Source: Dehalococcoidales bacterium
GTDB taxonomy: Bacteria; Chloroflexota; Dehalococcoidia; Dehalococcoidales; Fen-1064
Assembly: GCA_028712845.1 (NCBI GenBank)
Contig: JAQTPO010000020.1
Coordinates: forward strand, 1 to 16,953
DNA: 16,953 nucleotides
Reading direction: 5' to 3'
Below the pieces are notes generated by a model. That model was not told where the DNA came from. It worked only from the letters and a program-made list of their open reading frames with translations, and did not search any database. How positions within the stretch are numbered: the first letter of the stretch is position 1; every line of letters starts with the position of its first letter. Of this stretch, positions 7,863 to 14,577 are shown piece by piece. A program made the translations under genes and the position numbers.

Positions 7863-8612
7863 TTAATCTCGCAGGCTTCTGCCGGTCAATTTCAGGAAAA
7901 CGTCCTCAAGGGTAACCTTATCAGGGTCACCAATCTGGCTCTTGAGTCCGTGCGGGGTATCCATCGCAACAATTTTACCCCCATCCATAATGGCAATACG
8001 GTCGCAAAGGCGGTCTGCCTCCTCCATATAATGGGTGGTATAAAGGACGGTCAACCCTTTATCCCGCAGGCTATTAATAGTCTCGAAAATTTTATTGCGC
8101 GACTGGGGGTCAATGCCTACCGTCGGTTCATCCAGAAAGAGCAGTTTGGGATTACCCATCAGGGCAATGGCTAAATTGACACGGCGTTTCATCCCGCCGG
8201 AGAATTTGGCAATTTTTCCCTTGGCTCTCTCTGTCAGCCCCATCAATGCCAGATTGGACATCGCCTGAGATTTGGCTTCTCTCCCGTTAAGTCCCTCCAT
8301 CCGTCCGAAAAAGACCAGGTTATCCAGGGCGGATAGTTCTTCGTACAATGCCAGGTCTTGAGGGCAGACACCTATCAGACTACGGACTTCTGCCGGGTTT
8401 TTGCTCGTGGAATAACCGCCGATAGTAGCATCCCCGGCATCGGCTTCCAGCACCGTGGAGAGAATGCGAATGGTGGTCGTCTTCCCGGCGCCGTTCGGTC
8501 CCAGAAGTCCGAAAATTTCCTTTTCGTGAATAGAAAAGGAGACGCCGTCAACGGCTTTGTGTCCGTTAAAACTCTTGTGGAGGTCCTTTGCCGCCATAAA
8601 TGCTTCAGCCAT
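7863..8612 (-). CDS. ABC exporter ATP-binding protein (leftward operon)
   Basis: A 249-aa nucleotide-binding subunit when started at the ATG at 8612. That ATG has a strong GGGAGAG ribosome site six bases upstream and begins MAEAFMAAKDLHKSFNG. The frame runs on to an ATG at 8687, but the extra 25 residues are hydrophobic and would cover the promoter, so I reject that start. Motifs: Walker A GPNGAGKTTT (38-47), Q-loop CPQD (Gln85), signature FSGGMKRR (137-144), Walker B LLFLDEP (157-163) and switch His194. The length and the TVLYTTHYMEEADRLCDRI ending fit the DrrA/LnrL-type subfamily that pairs with ABC-2 permeases. It is the first gene of a three-gene exporter operon, diverging from a second exporter. 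Confidence 0.95.
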   Translation of the reverse strand: MAEAFMAAKDLHKSFNGHKAVDGVSFSIHEKEIFGLLGPNGAGKTTTIRILSTVLEADAGDATIGGYSTSKNPAEVRSLIGVCPQDLALYEELSALDNLVFFGRMEGLNGREAKSQAMSNLALMGLTERAKGKIAKFSGGMKRRVNLAIALMGNPKLLFLDEPTVGIDPQSRNKIFETINSLRDKGLTVLYTTHYMEEADRLCDRIAIMDGGKIVAMDTPHGLKSQIGDPDKVTLEDVFLKLTGRSLRD

Positions 8613-8628
8613 AGCTTCTCTCCCGGTA

Positions 8629-8657
8629 TTGAATATATTGAGAAGATTATATAGAAT
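8629..8657 (+). promoter_or_regulatory. sigma70-type promoter for the rightward ABC operon
   Basis: TTGAAT (8629-8634), a 17-base spacer and TAGAAT (8652-8657) give a rightward promoter with a start near 8664. Its -10 box directly abuts the -10 box of the leftward promoter, so the two polymerases would exclude each other. Confidence 0.65.
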
Positions 8658-8674
8658 TATTGGAATGCTTGCAA
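8646..8674 (-). promoter_or_regulatory. sigma70-type promoter for the leftward ABC operon
   Basis: Reading leftward, TTGCAA (8669-8674) is followed after 17 bases by a perfect TATAAT (8646-8651). The start point would be near 8640, giving a leader of about 28 bases with the GGGAGAG ribosome site. The -35 box lies inside the palindrome at 8664-8688. Confidence 0.7.
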
Positions 8675-8688
8675 TGATTGCAAGCATT
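8664..8688. promoter_or_regulatory. Perfect 25-bp palindrome, candidate operator shared by both ABC operons
   Basis: The arms AATGCTTGCAA (8664-8674) and TTGCAAGCATT (8678-8688) are perfect reverse complements around a three-base centre TGA. The site covers the -35 box of the leftward promoter and the start point of the rightward promoter, where a dimeric repressor (TetR, MarR or GntR type) would block both. No regulator gene lies within the window. In the rightward transcript it could also form a 5' hairpin. Confidence 0.7.
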
Positions 8689-8699
8689 GTGAGTGTACA

Positions 8700-9614
8700 A
8701 TGATGAGTGGTAGTGACATTATCATTAAGACATCAAGCTTGACAAAGTTCTATGGTAAAAGACTGGGCATTGAGGATGTCAATTTAGAGGTGAAGCGGGG
8801 CGAGGTTTTCGGTTACCTCGGACCTAATGGGGCAGGCAAAACCACTACCATCCGTACTTTGCTGGATTTTATCCGTCCGACACGCGGTTCGGCGAACATT
8901 TTCGGGCTGGATACAAGACAGAATAGTATCGAAATTCACCGCCGTATCGGTTATCTGCAGGGTGACCTGGAATTATATGGCAATCTGACCGGCGAGGATT
9001 TGCTGAAATACCTCGGAAATCTCCGCGGCGGCTTGGACTGGAAATACCTTCGTGAATTAGCGGCACGGTTTGAATGCGACCTCTCGCGGCGGATAAAAGG
9101 GCTTTCCCACGGTAACAAACAGAAGCTCGGTTTGCTTCAGGCTTTTATGCATAAACCAGAGCTAATTATCCTTGATGAACCGACCAATGGACTTGACCCG
9201 CTGATGCAACATGAGTTCTACCGTTTGCTTGACGAAACAAAGAAAGAAGGACGTACCATATTTCTTTCTTCGCACATTCTGCCGGAGGTCGAGAAAGTGT
9301 GTGACCGTGTTGGTATTATCCGTCAGGGAAAACTTGTTACGGTTGAAACCATTGAGGCACTGAAAGCCCACGCGCTACGCCAATTGGAGATTCACTTTGC
9401 CCGGGTTGTTCCCAAAGACAAATTCGTTGGAATACCGGGGGTCCGGGATGTTTTGGTGCAGGATAACATGCTGACCTGTAATGTCATCGGGTCACTGGAT
9501 GCGCTGGTAAAAGTTGCCGCCCAGTTTGAAGTCGTCAATATCGTCAGCCATGAGGCGACTCTTGAAGAAATTTTCCTGACCTATTACAACGAGGGTAAAA
9601 ACAATGTTAAATAA
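8700..9614 (+). CDS. ABC exporter ATP-binding protein (rightward operon)
   Basis: A 304-aa ATPase with Walker A GPNGAGKTT (41-49), signature LSHGNKQKLGL (135-145, the His-Gly variant of LSGGQ usual in this subgroup), Walker B LIILDEP (155-161) and switch His192. After the core (about 1-215) comes an extra domain of about 85 residues ending EATLEEIFLTYY, as in the BcrA/CcmA-like ATPases that serve ABC-2 permeases. Two adjacent ATGs (8700 and 8703) are possible starts. The ribosome site is weak (GTGAG, six bases upstream). It overlaps the next gene by 11 bases, which indicates coupled translation with its permease. It is not a close copy of the leftward ATPase: signature and C-terminus differ, so this is a second exporter rather than a duplication. 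Confidence 0.94.
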   Translation: MMSGSDIIIKTSSLTKFYGKRLGIEDVNLEVKRGEVFGYLGPNGAGKTTTIRTLLDFIRPTRGSANIFGLDTRQNSIEIHRRIGYLQGDLELYGNLTGEDLLKYLGNLRGGLDWKYLRELAARFECDLSRRIKGLSHGNKQKLGLLQAFMHKPELIILDEPTNGLDPLMQHEFYRLLDETKKEGRTIFLSSHILPEVEKVCDRVGIIRQGKLVTVETIEALKAHALRQLEIHFARVVPKDKFVGIPGVRDVLVQDNMLTCNVIGSLDALVKVAAQFEVVNIVSHEATLEEIFLTYYNEGKNNVK

Positions 9615-10404
9615 TGTGTTTCTGAAAACCCTCCGCGACCAGCGCCGCTCTTTACTTTTCTGGGGAATAGGACTGGTAGCGCTGGCAGTCATCATGGCGC
9701 TTGTCTATCCCACTATCAGCAGTATGCAATCTATCAATCAGTATCTTGAAGAGCTTCCCGAGGGTATGAAGGAAATGTTTGGTGGGGGAATACTTGATTA
9801 CACGTCACCGGTCGGCTATTTTAGTACAGAACTTTATTCTTTTATGTTGCCACTCTTACTGCTTGTTTTTGGTATCGGATTCGGAGCAGCGGCAATTGCC
9901 GGCGAAGAAGAAAAGGGTACACTGGACTTTTTACTTGCCAACCCGGTGCCGCGCTGGCGGGTGGTTATCGAGAAGTTCGGTGTAATGGCAGTCAGTATGA
10001 TACTGCTGTCTTTTATCTTCTGGGCAGGACTGGCAATCAGTGTGGTTGCAATAGGCATTGATATCAGCCTGTATAAATTGGCGGAAGCTACCATTGGCGC
10101 TCTTATGTTGGCGATGGTTTTCGCCGCCTTTTCTTTTTTGCTGGGATGCCTGAAAGGGAATCGCGGTATGAGCCTTGGAATTACCTGCGGATTGGCAGTG
10201 TTGACCTATTTCCTGAATACCCTCGGAAGCATGGTAAACGGGCTTAAGGATTACCGCTTCCTTTCGCCGTTTTATCATTATATGGAGCCAAATACGCTGA
10301 AAAACGGTACCGACCCGGTGCATATGCTGGTACTATTGGTACTGGTGCTGGTCTTCCTTGTCGTATCCATTCCCGCTTTTAACCGCCGCGATATTGCGGT
10401 ATAA
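9604..10404 (+). CDS. ABC-2 type exporter permease (rightward operon)
   Basis: A 266-aa protein with about six membrane segments: about 17-38, 80-101, 128-152, 160-183, 190-208 and 238-258. The cytoplasmic coupling stretch GEEEKGTLDFLLANPVPRWR sits after the second helix and is typical of the family (E-x-G-T-L-x-x-L-L-A-x-P-V-x-R). The start overlaps the ATPase gene by 11 bases. Together they make a complete exporter, with the permease acting as a homodimer; the cargo is unknown, with peptides, antibiotics or lipids usual for the family. It ends 27 bases before the convergent acyl-CoA synthetase gene, with no convincing terminator in between. Confidence 0.9.
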   Translation: MLNNVFLKTLRDQRRSLLFWGIGLVALAVIMALVYPTISSMQSINQYLEELPEGMKEMFGGGILDYTSPVGYFSTELYSFMLPLLLLVFGIGFGAAAIAGEEEKGTLDFLLANPVPRWRVVIEKFGVMAVSMILLSFIFWAGLAISVVAIGIDISLYKLAEATIGALMLAMVFAAFSFLLGCLKGNRGMSLGITCGLAVLTYFLNTLGSMVNGLKDYRFLSPFYHYMEPNTLKNGTDPVHMLVLLVLVLVFLVVSIPAFNRRDIAV

Positions 10405-10431
10405 GTTGCCTGAAATACCGGACATTTGAAA

Positions 10432-11865
10432 TTAAGGATTTTCCTTATCGTCCTTTTCCAGTTGTCTCCTGACGCGGGCGTATTCTGCCATGGCATACAT
10501 TGCACGGGCGCACTGCTCGGGGGTGTCATAGGCAGGGATGCGGGCGCTTCTGACGATGTCCTGAATAACACTCTCTTCACCGACATGCCATCTCAGTGTT
10601 ACCACCGGTTTCCCATATTTTTTGGGAATTTCCGCCAGTATTTCTGCTCCTTCGATAGCCATGCGTGCCAGTTCGCTCGTTGAGCCGGTGGAAAAGCGGA
10701 AAATCGGCATATTGGTGATAATACCGTCAATATAATCGATGCGTGCCAGAGCATCGGCGATTCTGGCTTCGTCCCGTGCCGTACGCATTGCTCCGGCGAA
10801 ATCGACCGGATTGGTGGGCACAGGAGCGTGCGGCGGTAATCCCTGCTTCAATCTAAGCCCGGTTTCCTTATCGAGTTCCGGCACCTTCAAACCGAGCGAT
10901 TCGCAGTTATCCGAAGTCACCACTCCCTGCCCGCCGCTGCCGACGATTGCCACGCGGTTACCTTTCGGCAAGGGCATACTGACCAGCGCTTCTGCCATAT
11001 CGAATGGTTGCAGTGTCTCATAAGCGCGGATGATGCCTACCTGTTTACACATTGCATCGAATATCCGGTCCGAGCCGGCTATCGAACTGGTGTGTGACAT
11101 CGTGGCTCTGACGGCAGCAGGCGTTCTGCCTGCCTTGTAAATGATAATGGGTTTCTTCCTGATAACCTGCCGCGCAATTTCAAAGAACCGCCGGCCGTCT
11201 TTGAAACCCTCCATATAGAAGACAATGGCGCCGGTGTCTTCATCTTCACCCAGATATTCCAGGTAGTCTGCGGCTTTCAAATCAGCCTGGTTGCCGATGC
11301 TGATGAACTTGCTTAAACCATAGCCTTTGTCACTGGCGGTCTCGGCAAGCAAATGACCGAAGGTGCCGCTCTGCGAAACGAAGGCAATCCTGCCTTTTTT
11401 AGGGGGTTTATCGAAACAGAGGCTAAGCTTAACTGCGGAGCTATAAATGCCCATCCCATTCGGCCCGACAAATCTGATGCCGCCTTTTTGGGCGATTCTG
11501 ACTACTTCATCCTGGATTTCCTGTCCTTTTTTACCAGTCTCCGCAAAACCGGCAGTAATCATCACAGCGCCCTTGATGCCCTTAGCGGCGCAGTCTGCCA
11601 TTACCTGAGGTGTGGCAGAAGCCGGCACGGCAATCACCGCCATATCGATGTCATAAGGGATGTCACGAACACTGGCATAGGACGTGAGCCCGCATACCGT
11701 TTTCTCGTTGGGGTTTACCGGGTAGATTGCGCCCCTGTATCCGGTGGTAAGCGGGGTATTAATCATTCGGAATCCCCATTTAGGCGGTGTATTGGAAGCC
11801 CCGATAATAGCAATCGAGTTCGCTTTGAAAATAGGGTCTAATTGCTGGACGATTTTACTGGTCAT
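10432..11865 (-). CDS. ADP-forming acyl-CoA synthetase alpha-type protein (CoA-binding, CoA-ligase domains)
   Basis: A 477-aa protein with the domains of the alpha subunit of acetate/acyl-CoA ligase (ADP-forming). A Rossmann-type CoA-binding domain (about 10-135) begins SIAIIGASNTPPKWG. The CoA-ligase domain (about 155-290) has SQSGTFGHLLAE and the phosphorylatable histidine in MSHTSSIAGSD (His258). A third flavodoxin-like domain covers about 303-465. The family makes ATP from acyl-CoA or activates acids in reverse. The ATP-grasp beta part, either fused or a neighbouring gene, is absent here, so a partner must be encoded elsewhere or the protein has another role. An AAGGAG ribosome site lies six bases before the ATG. 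It sits downstream of a 3-hydroxyacyl-CoA dehydrogenase locus on the same strand, in keeping with acyl-CoA metabolism. Confidence 0.9.
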   Translation of the reverse strand: MTSKIVQQLDPIFKANSIAIIGASNTPPKWGFRMINTPLTTGYRGAIYPVNPNEKTVCGLTSYASVRDIPYDIDMAVIAVPASATPQVMADCAAKGIKGAVMITAGFAETGKKGQEIQDEVVRIAQKGGIRFVGPNGMGIYSSAVKLSLCFDKPPKKGRIAFVSQSGTFGHLLAETASDKGYGLSKFISIGNQADLKAADYLEYLGEDEDTGAIVFYMEGFKDGRRFFEIARQVIRKKPIIIYKAGRTPAAVRATMSHTSSIAGSDRIFDAMCKQVGIIRAYETLQPFDMAEALVSMPLPKGNRVAIVGSGGQGVVTSDNCESLGLKVPELDKETGLRLKQGLPPHAPVPTNPVDFAGAMRTARDEARIADALARIDYIDGIITNMPIFRFSTGSTSELARMAIEGAEILAEIPKKYGKPVVTLRWHVGEESVIQDIVRSARIPAYDTPEQCARAMYAMAEYARVRRQLEKDDKENP

Positions 11866-11918
11866 GTGATGCTCCTTGAGGCAAAACTGGTTTTTCTCCG
11901 ACAGGCTAATATTAGAAA

Positions 11919-11927
11919 ATTATAGCA
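11919..11927 (-). promoter_or_regulatory. Extended -10 promoter for the acyl-CoA synthetase gene
   Basis: Reading leftward, TGCTATAAT is an extended -10 box (TGnTATAAT) with no good -35. The start would fall near 11912, within the 10-bp palindrome CTAATATTAG (11907-11916), a possible operator. Confidence 0.5.
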
Positions 11928-11965
11928 TTTCAGGTTGATAAGGCGCTATTTCAATGAGAGCAAGG

Positions 11966-12117
11966 GTATTACTTACTCAGGTTGTGTGGATTACTATTGC
12001 AATTTTACAGAGTACCCGAAGCAATCTATCTTGTGCCTAAATCCGTATCTCACAGTGATTGCCACGCCCGTCTTCGGCGGACTCGCAATGGTAAAACCGA
12101 CTAAAAGCAAATAGTAC
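11966..12117. repeat. Second copy of the MITE/REP-like repeat
   Basis: The 308-base gap between the acyl-CoA synthetase gene and the dehydrogenase holds no gene but carries this element. The right end (about 12083-12117) matches the right end of the element at 5197-5385. The left end GTATTACTTACT (11966-11977) is a weak inverse of the right end. Inside is a REP-like hairpin, ATTGCC...TCTTCGGCGG...CTCGCAAT (12058-12089), a style of intergenic palindrome common in bacteria. Boundaries are approximate. Confidence 0.45.
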
Positions 12118-12173
12118 GAGAGAATTAAATATGGCCGAAGATTCAGTTTAAGGTGGGCAATCGGGTGATTTTG

Positions 12174-13112
12174 TCAGATACGCCCGGCGTCCATATCCTG
12201 TTTCATCATGCGGATGAGTTCTGTATTCTGCCGGCGGTGCAGTTGTTCGGCACTATCACCGTGCCAATCATAAAAACCCTTTCCCGTTTTCATGCCGAAT
12301 TCTCCGCGCTCCACATGTTCTGCGAGAGGTTTCCACGGTTCCGTCCCGTGTTCTTTGGCGACGGTGTATGAAAAGTCCAGCCCGATGAGGTCCATTCGCT
12401 TGAAATAACCCGTATAAGTCATCCGGCGTCCGAAGCCGAAAGATATTACATCATCAATCGTCTCCGGCGTGCAGATGCCCTGGTCAACCAGCGCACGGAT
12501 TGCCAGCGTAATAGCCCCCTGTATGTTGTTGCCGATGAACTTCTAGATTTCTTTATTGAGAATCACCACTTTTTTATGCATGCCGCGGAGCAAGCGCGCT
12601 GTCTTCTGGACTACGGCGGGGTCGGTTTTCTGCCCGGCTACAACCTCAACCAGAGGGACAAAATGCGGCGGCTGAAAATAATGAGTGGCAATGACACGCT
12701 CCGGGTGTTTGGTTGCCGAGGCGATGTCCGTCACCAGAAATCCTGAGGTGTTGGTTGCCAGAATCGTTGACGGCGGGCATAAATTATCGAGTTTAGCGAA
12801 GATTTCCTGCTTCAAACTGAGAATCTCCGGTGCGGCTTCGCAGATAAAATCGGCGTTTTTAACCGCATCCTCAAGGTCAGTAGTGGGATGAAGTCGCCGG
12901 TAAGCCGCAGCGGCTTCTTCAGAAGTTATTAATTCTGTCTCTGCCATCAAGTCCAGAGCCTTGCGGGATTGCTCCAGTGCTTTCCGGCTGGTCTCTTTTC
13001 CGGTGTTATACATACTTACCTGGTAGCCGAATCGGGCATACTCCACGCCGATGCCAAAGCCCATTAATCCTGCCCCGATGATAGCCACATGTTCAATCCC
13101 CGGCTCTTTCAT
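12174..13112 (-). pseudogene. 3-hydroxyacyl-CoA dehydrogenase interrupted by one in-frame TAG
   Basis: The reading frame encodes a full 312-residue family member (normal about 285-320) apart from a single TAG at 12543-12545 (codon 190). The N-terminal part has the NAD site IIGAGLMGFGIG (11-22), NTSGF (121-125) and the catalytic pair His144 (ATHYFQPP) and Glu156 (PLVEVV). After the TAG the same frame goes straight on into KFIGNNIQGA, the helix that opens the C-terminal dimerisation domain, then IGLD and the family signature GMKTGKGFYDW. No bases are missing. The stop falls where relatives have the domain link P-G-F-I-G-N. Alone, 12543-13112 gives 189 aa (NAD domain only), and an ATG at 12422 could start an 82-aa tail. 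The enzyme oxidises 3-hydroxyacyl-CoA in beta-oxidation or butyrate-type pathways. A strong promoter and an AAGGAG site remain intact. Nonsense mutation, sequencing error or suppression are all possible. Confidence 0.85.
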
Positions 13113-13148
13113 AAGACTCTCCTTGCAGATTGTTTTTTGTTATCACTT

Positions 13149-13177
13149 ACTATAACTTTGCCCCATTCGACTGTCAA
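13149..13177 (-). promoter_or_regulatory. Near-consensus sigma70 promoter for the dehydrogenase gene
   Basis: Reading leftward, a perfect TTGACA (13172-13177), a 17-base spacer and TATAGT (13149-13154). The start would lie near 13142, with an AAGGAG ribosome site before the ATG at 13112. This is the strongest promoter match in the window. Confidence 0.75.
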
Positions 13178-13183
13178 ACATAG

Positions 13184-13213
13184 TTTACTATGGGCTTCCG
13201 GTAATGTTAGAAT
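13184..13213 (+). promoter_or_regulatory. Possible promoter for the cyclase-family gene
   Basis: TTTACT (13184-13189), an 18-base spacer and TAGAAT (13208-13213) would start transcription near 13220. That is downstream of the ATG at 13204 but upstream of the ATG at 13249, which supports the later start codon. Confidence 0.4.
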
Positions 13214-13248
13214 ACGCTGGAATTAAATCCATCGAGGAGAAACGAGCG

Positions 13249-14007
13249 ATGAAAATTTACGACCTTAGTTTGCCGCTTGGCCCCAATGCCAGCGAGAGAG
13301 GGGCAATTGAAATTGTTTACCACGACCATGCTCAGGGAGCAGTGACGATGCGGACCAGTTTTCAATGTGATAGGGATGACCTGCCGGCAGGGTTAGGCTG
13401 GGCAGTCGAGACAGCCACTCTGCCGACACACGCCGGAACCCATGTCGATGCCCCCTGGCATTACACCCCGGTCTGTGAGGGCAAGAAAGCCCGGACAATC
13501 GACCAGATGCCCCTCGAATGGTTTTATGGAGACGGCGTTGTTCTGGATATGCGCCACAAGCCTCAGGGTAGCGGTATTACGGTGGATGACCTTAAAAAAG
13601 CGCTTAAAAAGATTGATTATAAGCTGAAGGCTTGCGATATCGTTTTTATCCAGACAGGCACGGATAAGTACTGGGGTAAAAAGGAATACTTCGATGCCGG
13701 TTGCGGAATGACACGGGAATCTACCCTCTGGTTGATTCGGCAGGGTATCAGAGTGGTGGGAACTGATGCCTGGGGATGGGATAGACCATTCTGGGCAATT
13801 AGGGAGGAGTTTCGGAAAACCGGTGATAAAAGTATCCTCTGGGGCGCTCATTACGCGGGGATTGAGAAAGAATACTGTCATATCGAGAAACTGGCAAACC
13901 TGGATAAGCTCCCCAGTCCGTTCGGTTTCAAAGTTGCCTGCTTTCCTGTCAAGCTACTTAATGCCAGCGCCGGCTGGGTGAGAGTAGCGGCTATTTTCGA
14001 GGATTAG
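13249..14007 (+). CDS. Cyclase family protein (kynurenine formamidase-like metal hydrolase)
   Basis: A 252-aa protein started at the ATG at 13249, which has GAGGAGA eight bases upstream and opens MKIYDLSLPLG as relatives do; the ATG at 13204 lacks such a site. The diagnostic metal-binding motif HAGTHVDAPWHY (61-72, H-x-G-T-H-x-D-x-P-x-H) is intact. ACDIVFIQTG (128-137) and the later VGTDAWGWDRP stretch (170-180) are also family landmarks. Members hydrolyse amides or cyclic compounds using a divalent metal, kynurenine formamidase being the best known. The Trp-rich region at 175-200 and the length point to the broader cyclase family, so the exact substrate is open. It diverges from the dehydrogenase gene and lies 89 bases before the HIT gene, which has its own promoter. 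Confidence 0.9.
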   Translation: MKIYDLSLPLGPNASERGAIEIVYHDHAQGAVTMRTSFQCDRDDLPAGLGWAVETATLPTHAGTHVDAPWHYTPVCEGKKARTIDQMPLEWFYGDGVVLDMRHKPQGSGITVDDLKKALKKIDYKLKACDIVFIQTGTDKYWGKKEYFDAGCGMTRESTLWLIRQGIRVVGTDAWGWDRPFWAIREEFRKTGDKSILWGAHYAGIEKEYCHIEKLANLDKLPSPFGFKVACFPVKLLNASAGWVRVAAIFED

Positions 14008-14021
14008 CAGGAAAATGCCTG

Positions 14022-14050
14022 TTTACGTTTACAACAAAAGATAGTAGAAT
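14022..14050 (+). promoter_or_regulatory. sigma70-type promoter for the HIT gene
   Basis: TTTACG (14022-14027), a 17-base spacer and TAGAAT (14045-14050). The start would be near 14057, about 40 bases before the preferred ATG at 14097. Confidence 0.55.
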
Positions 14051-14096
14051 GTGGGATGCTTAGTGTTACAAAAATCAAGTGGCGAGGATGTTAACT

Positions 14097-14438
14097 ATGG
14101 ACTGTATTTTTTGCAAGATTATTTCCGGGCAAATTCCAAGCGACGTAGTTTACAAGGATGATAAGGTAATTGCCTTCCGCGATATAAATCCTATGGCTCC
14201 TGTGCATCTCCTGATTATTCCCAGGGAGCACATCGTTTCCTTGAATGATATCACCGAACAGCAAACAGTACTGGTGGGCCATATGGCACAGGTCGCCAAA
14301 CAACTGGCAAAACAGCAGGAGATAGCCATCAGAGGATATCGGGTGGTGATTAACTGCGGTCCTCAGGGCGGACAGATAGTACAGCATCTCCACATGCATT
14401 TGCTGGGCGGGCGGGAACTTTCCGGAGGGTTAGGGTAA
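14097..14438 (+). CDS. HIT family nucleotide-binding hydrolase (HinT-like)
   Basis: A 113-aa protein of the histidine triad superfamily, the usual size. The start chosen is the ATG at 14097 because it gives the family-typical MDCIFCKI opening and has GAGG nine bases upstream; a GTG at 14079 and an ATG at 14088 are in frame. Features: CxxC (Cys3, Cys6; a structural zinc site in many members), FRDINPMAPVHLLIIPREHI (27-46) and the active-site triad QHLHMHLLGGR (96-106; His97, His99, His101). Such enzymes cleave the phosphoramidate bond of AMP-lysine or AMP-morpholidate-like substrates in the cytoplasm. It converges with moeA across a palindrome-rich gap. Confidence 0.95.
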   Translation: MDCIFCKIISGQIPSDVVYKDDKVIAFRDINPMAPVHLLIIPREHIVSLNDITEQQTVLVGHMAQVAKQLAKQQEIAIRGYRVVINCGPQGGQIVQHLHMHLLGGRELSGGLG

Positions 14439-14459
14439 ACAGGGAGTACAATACAGGGC

Positions 14460-14506
14460 CGGGTTTTGAACCCGACCATCCAAGCGGGCAGGTTTCAAAC
14501 CTGCCC
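14460..14506. repeat. Two adjacent palindromes between convergent genes, possible bidirectional terminator
   Basis: The first, CGGGTT-TTG-AACCCG, spans 14460-14474. The second, a perfect palindrome with arms GGGCAGGTTT and AAACCTGCCC around one base, spans 14486-14506. Both have the same G-rich/TTT-AAA/C-rich design, so they look like diverged copies. They lie between hit and moeA and can fold in RNA from either strand. No T-run follows, so a role as a terminator is uncertain. At 14531-14552 a short REP-like piece (ACGAAGCGTTCGCAATGACA) resembles the repeat at 12057-12090. Confidence 0.65.
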
Positions 14507-14577
14507 CTACAAGAAATCATTTACACTGATAGACGAAGCGTTCGCAATGACAGATTAAAGCCTTGCCAAAAAATCAG

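Noticed and set aside
8613..8687. Upstream in-frame start adding 25 hydrophobic residues to the leftward ABC ATPase
   Set aside because: It would cover the promoters and the palindrome, has no ribosome site, and ABC ATPases do not carry such a leader. The ATG at 8612 has a strong GGGAGAG site.
10433..10447. TAAGGA-TTT-TCCTTA palindrome at the end of the acyl-CoA synthetase gene
   Set aside because: AT-rich, short and mostly within the coding end; it could easily arise by chance.
11353..11841. 162-aa reading frame on the + strand opposite the acyl-CoA synthetase gene
   Set aside because: Antisense to a clear gene, with no recognisable domain and no ribosome site.
12543..12545. TAG read as pyrrolysine
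   Set aside because: No known 3-hydroxyacyl-CoA dehydrogenase uses pyrrolysine, and no pyl genes are seen here. Kept only as something to rule out.
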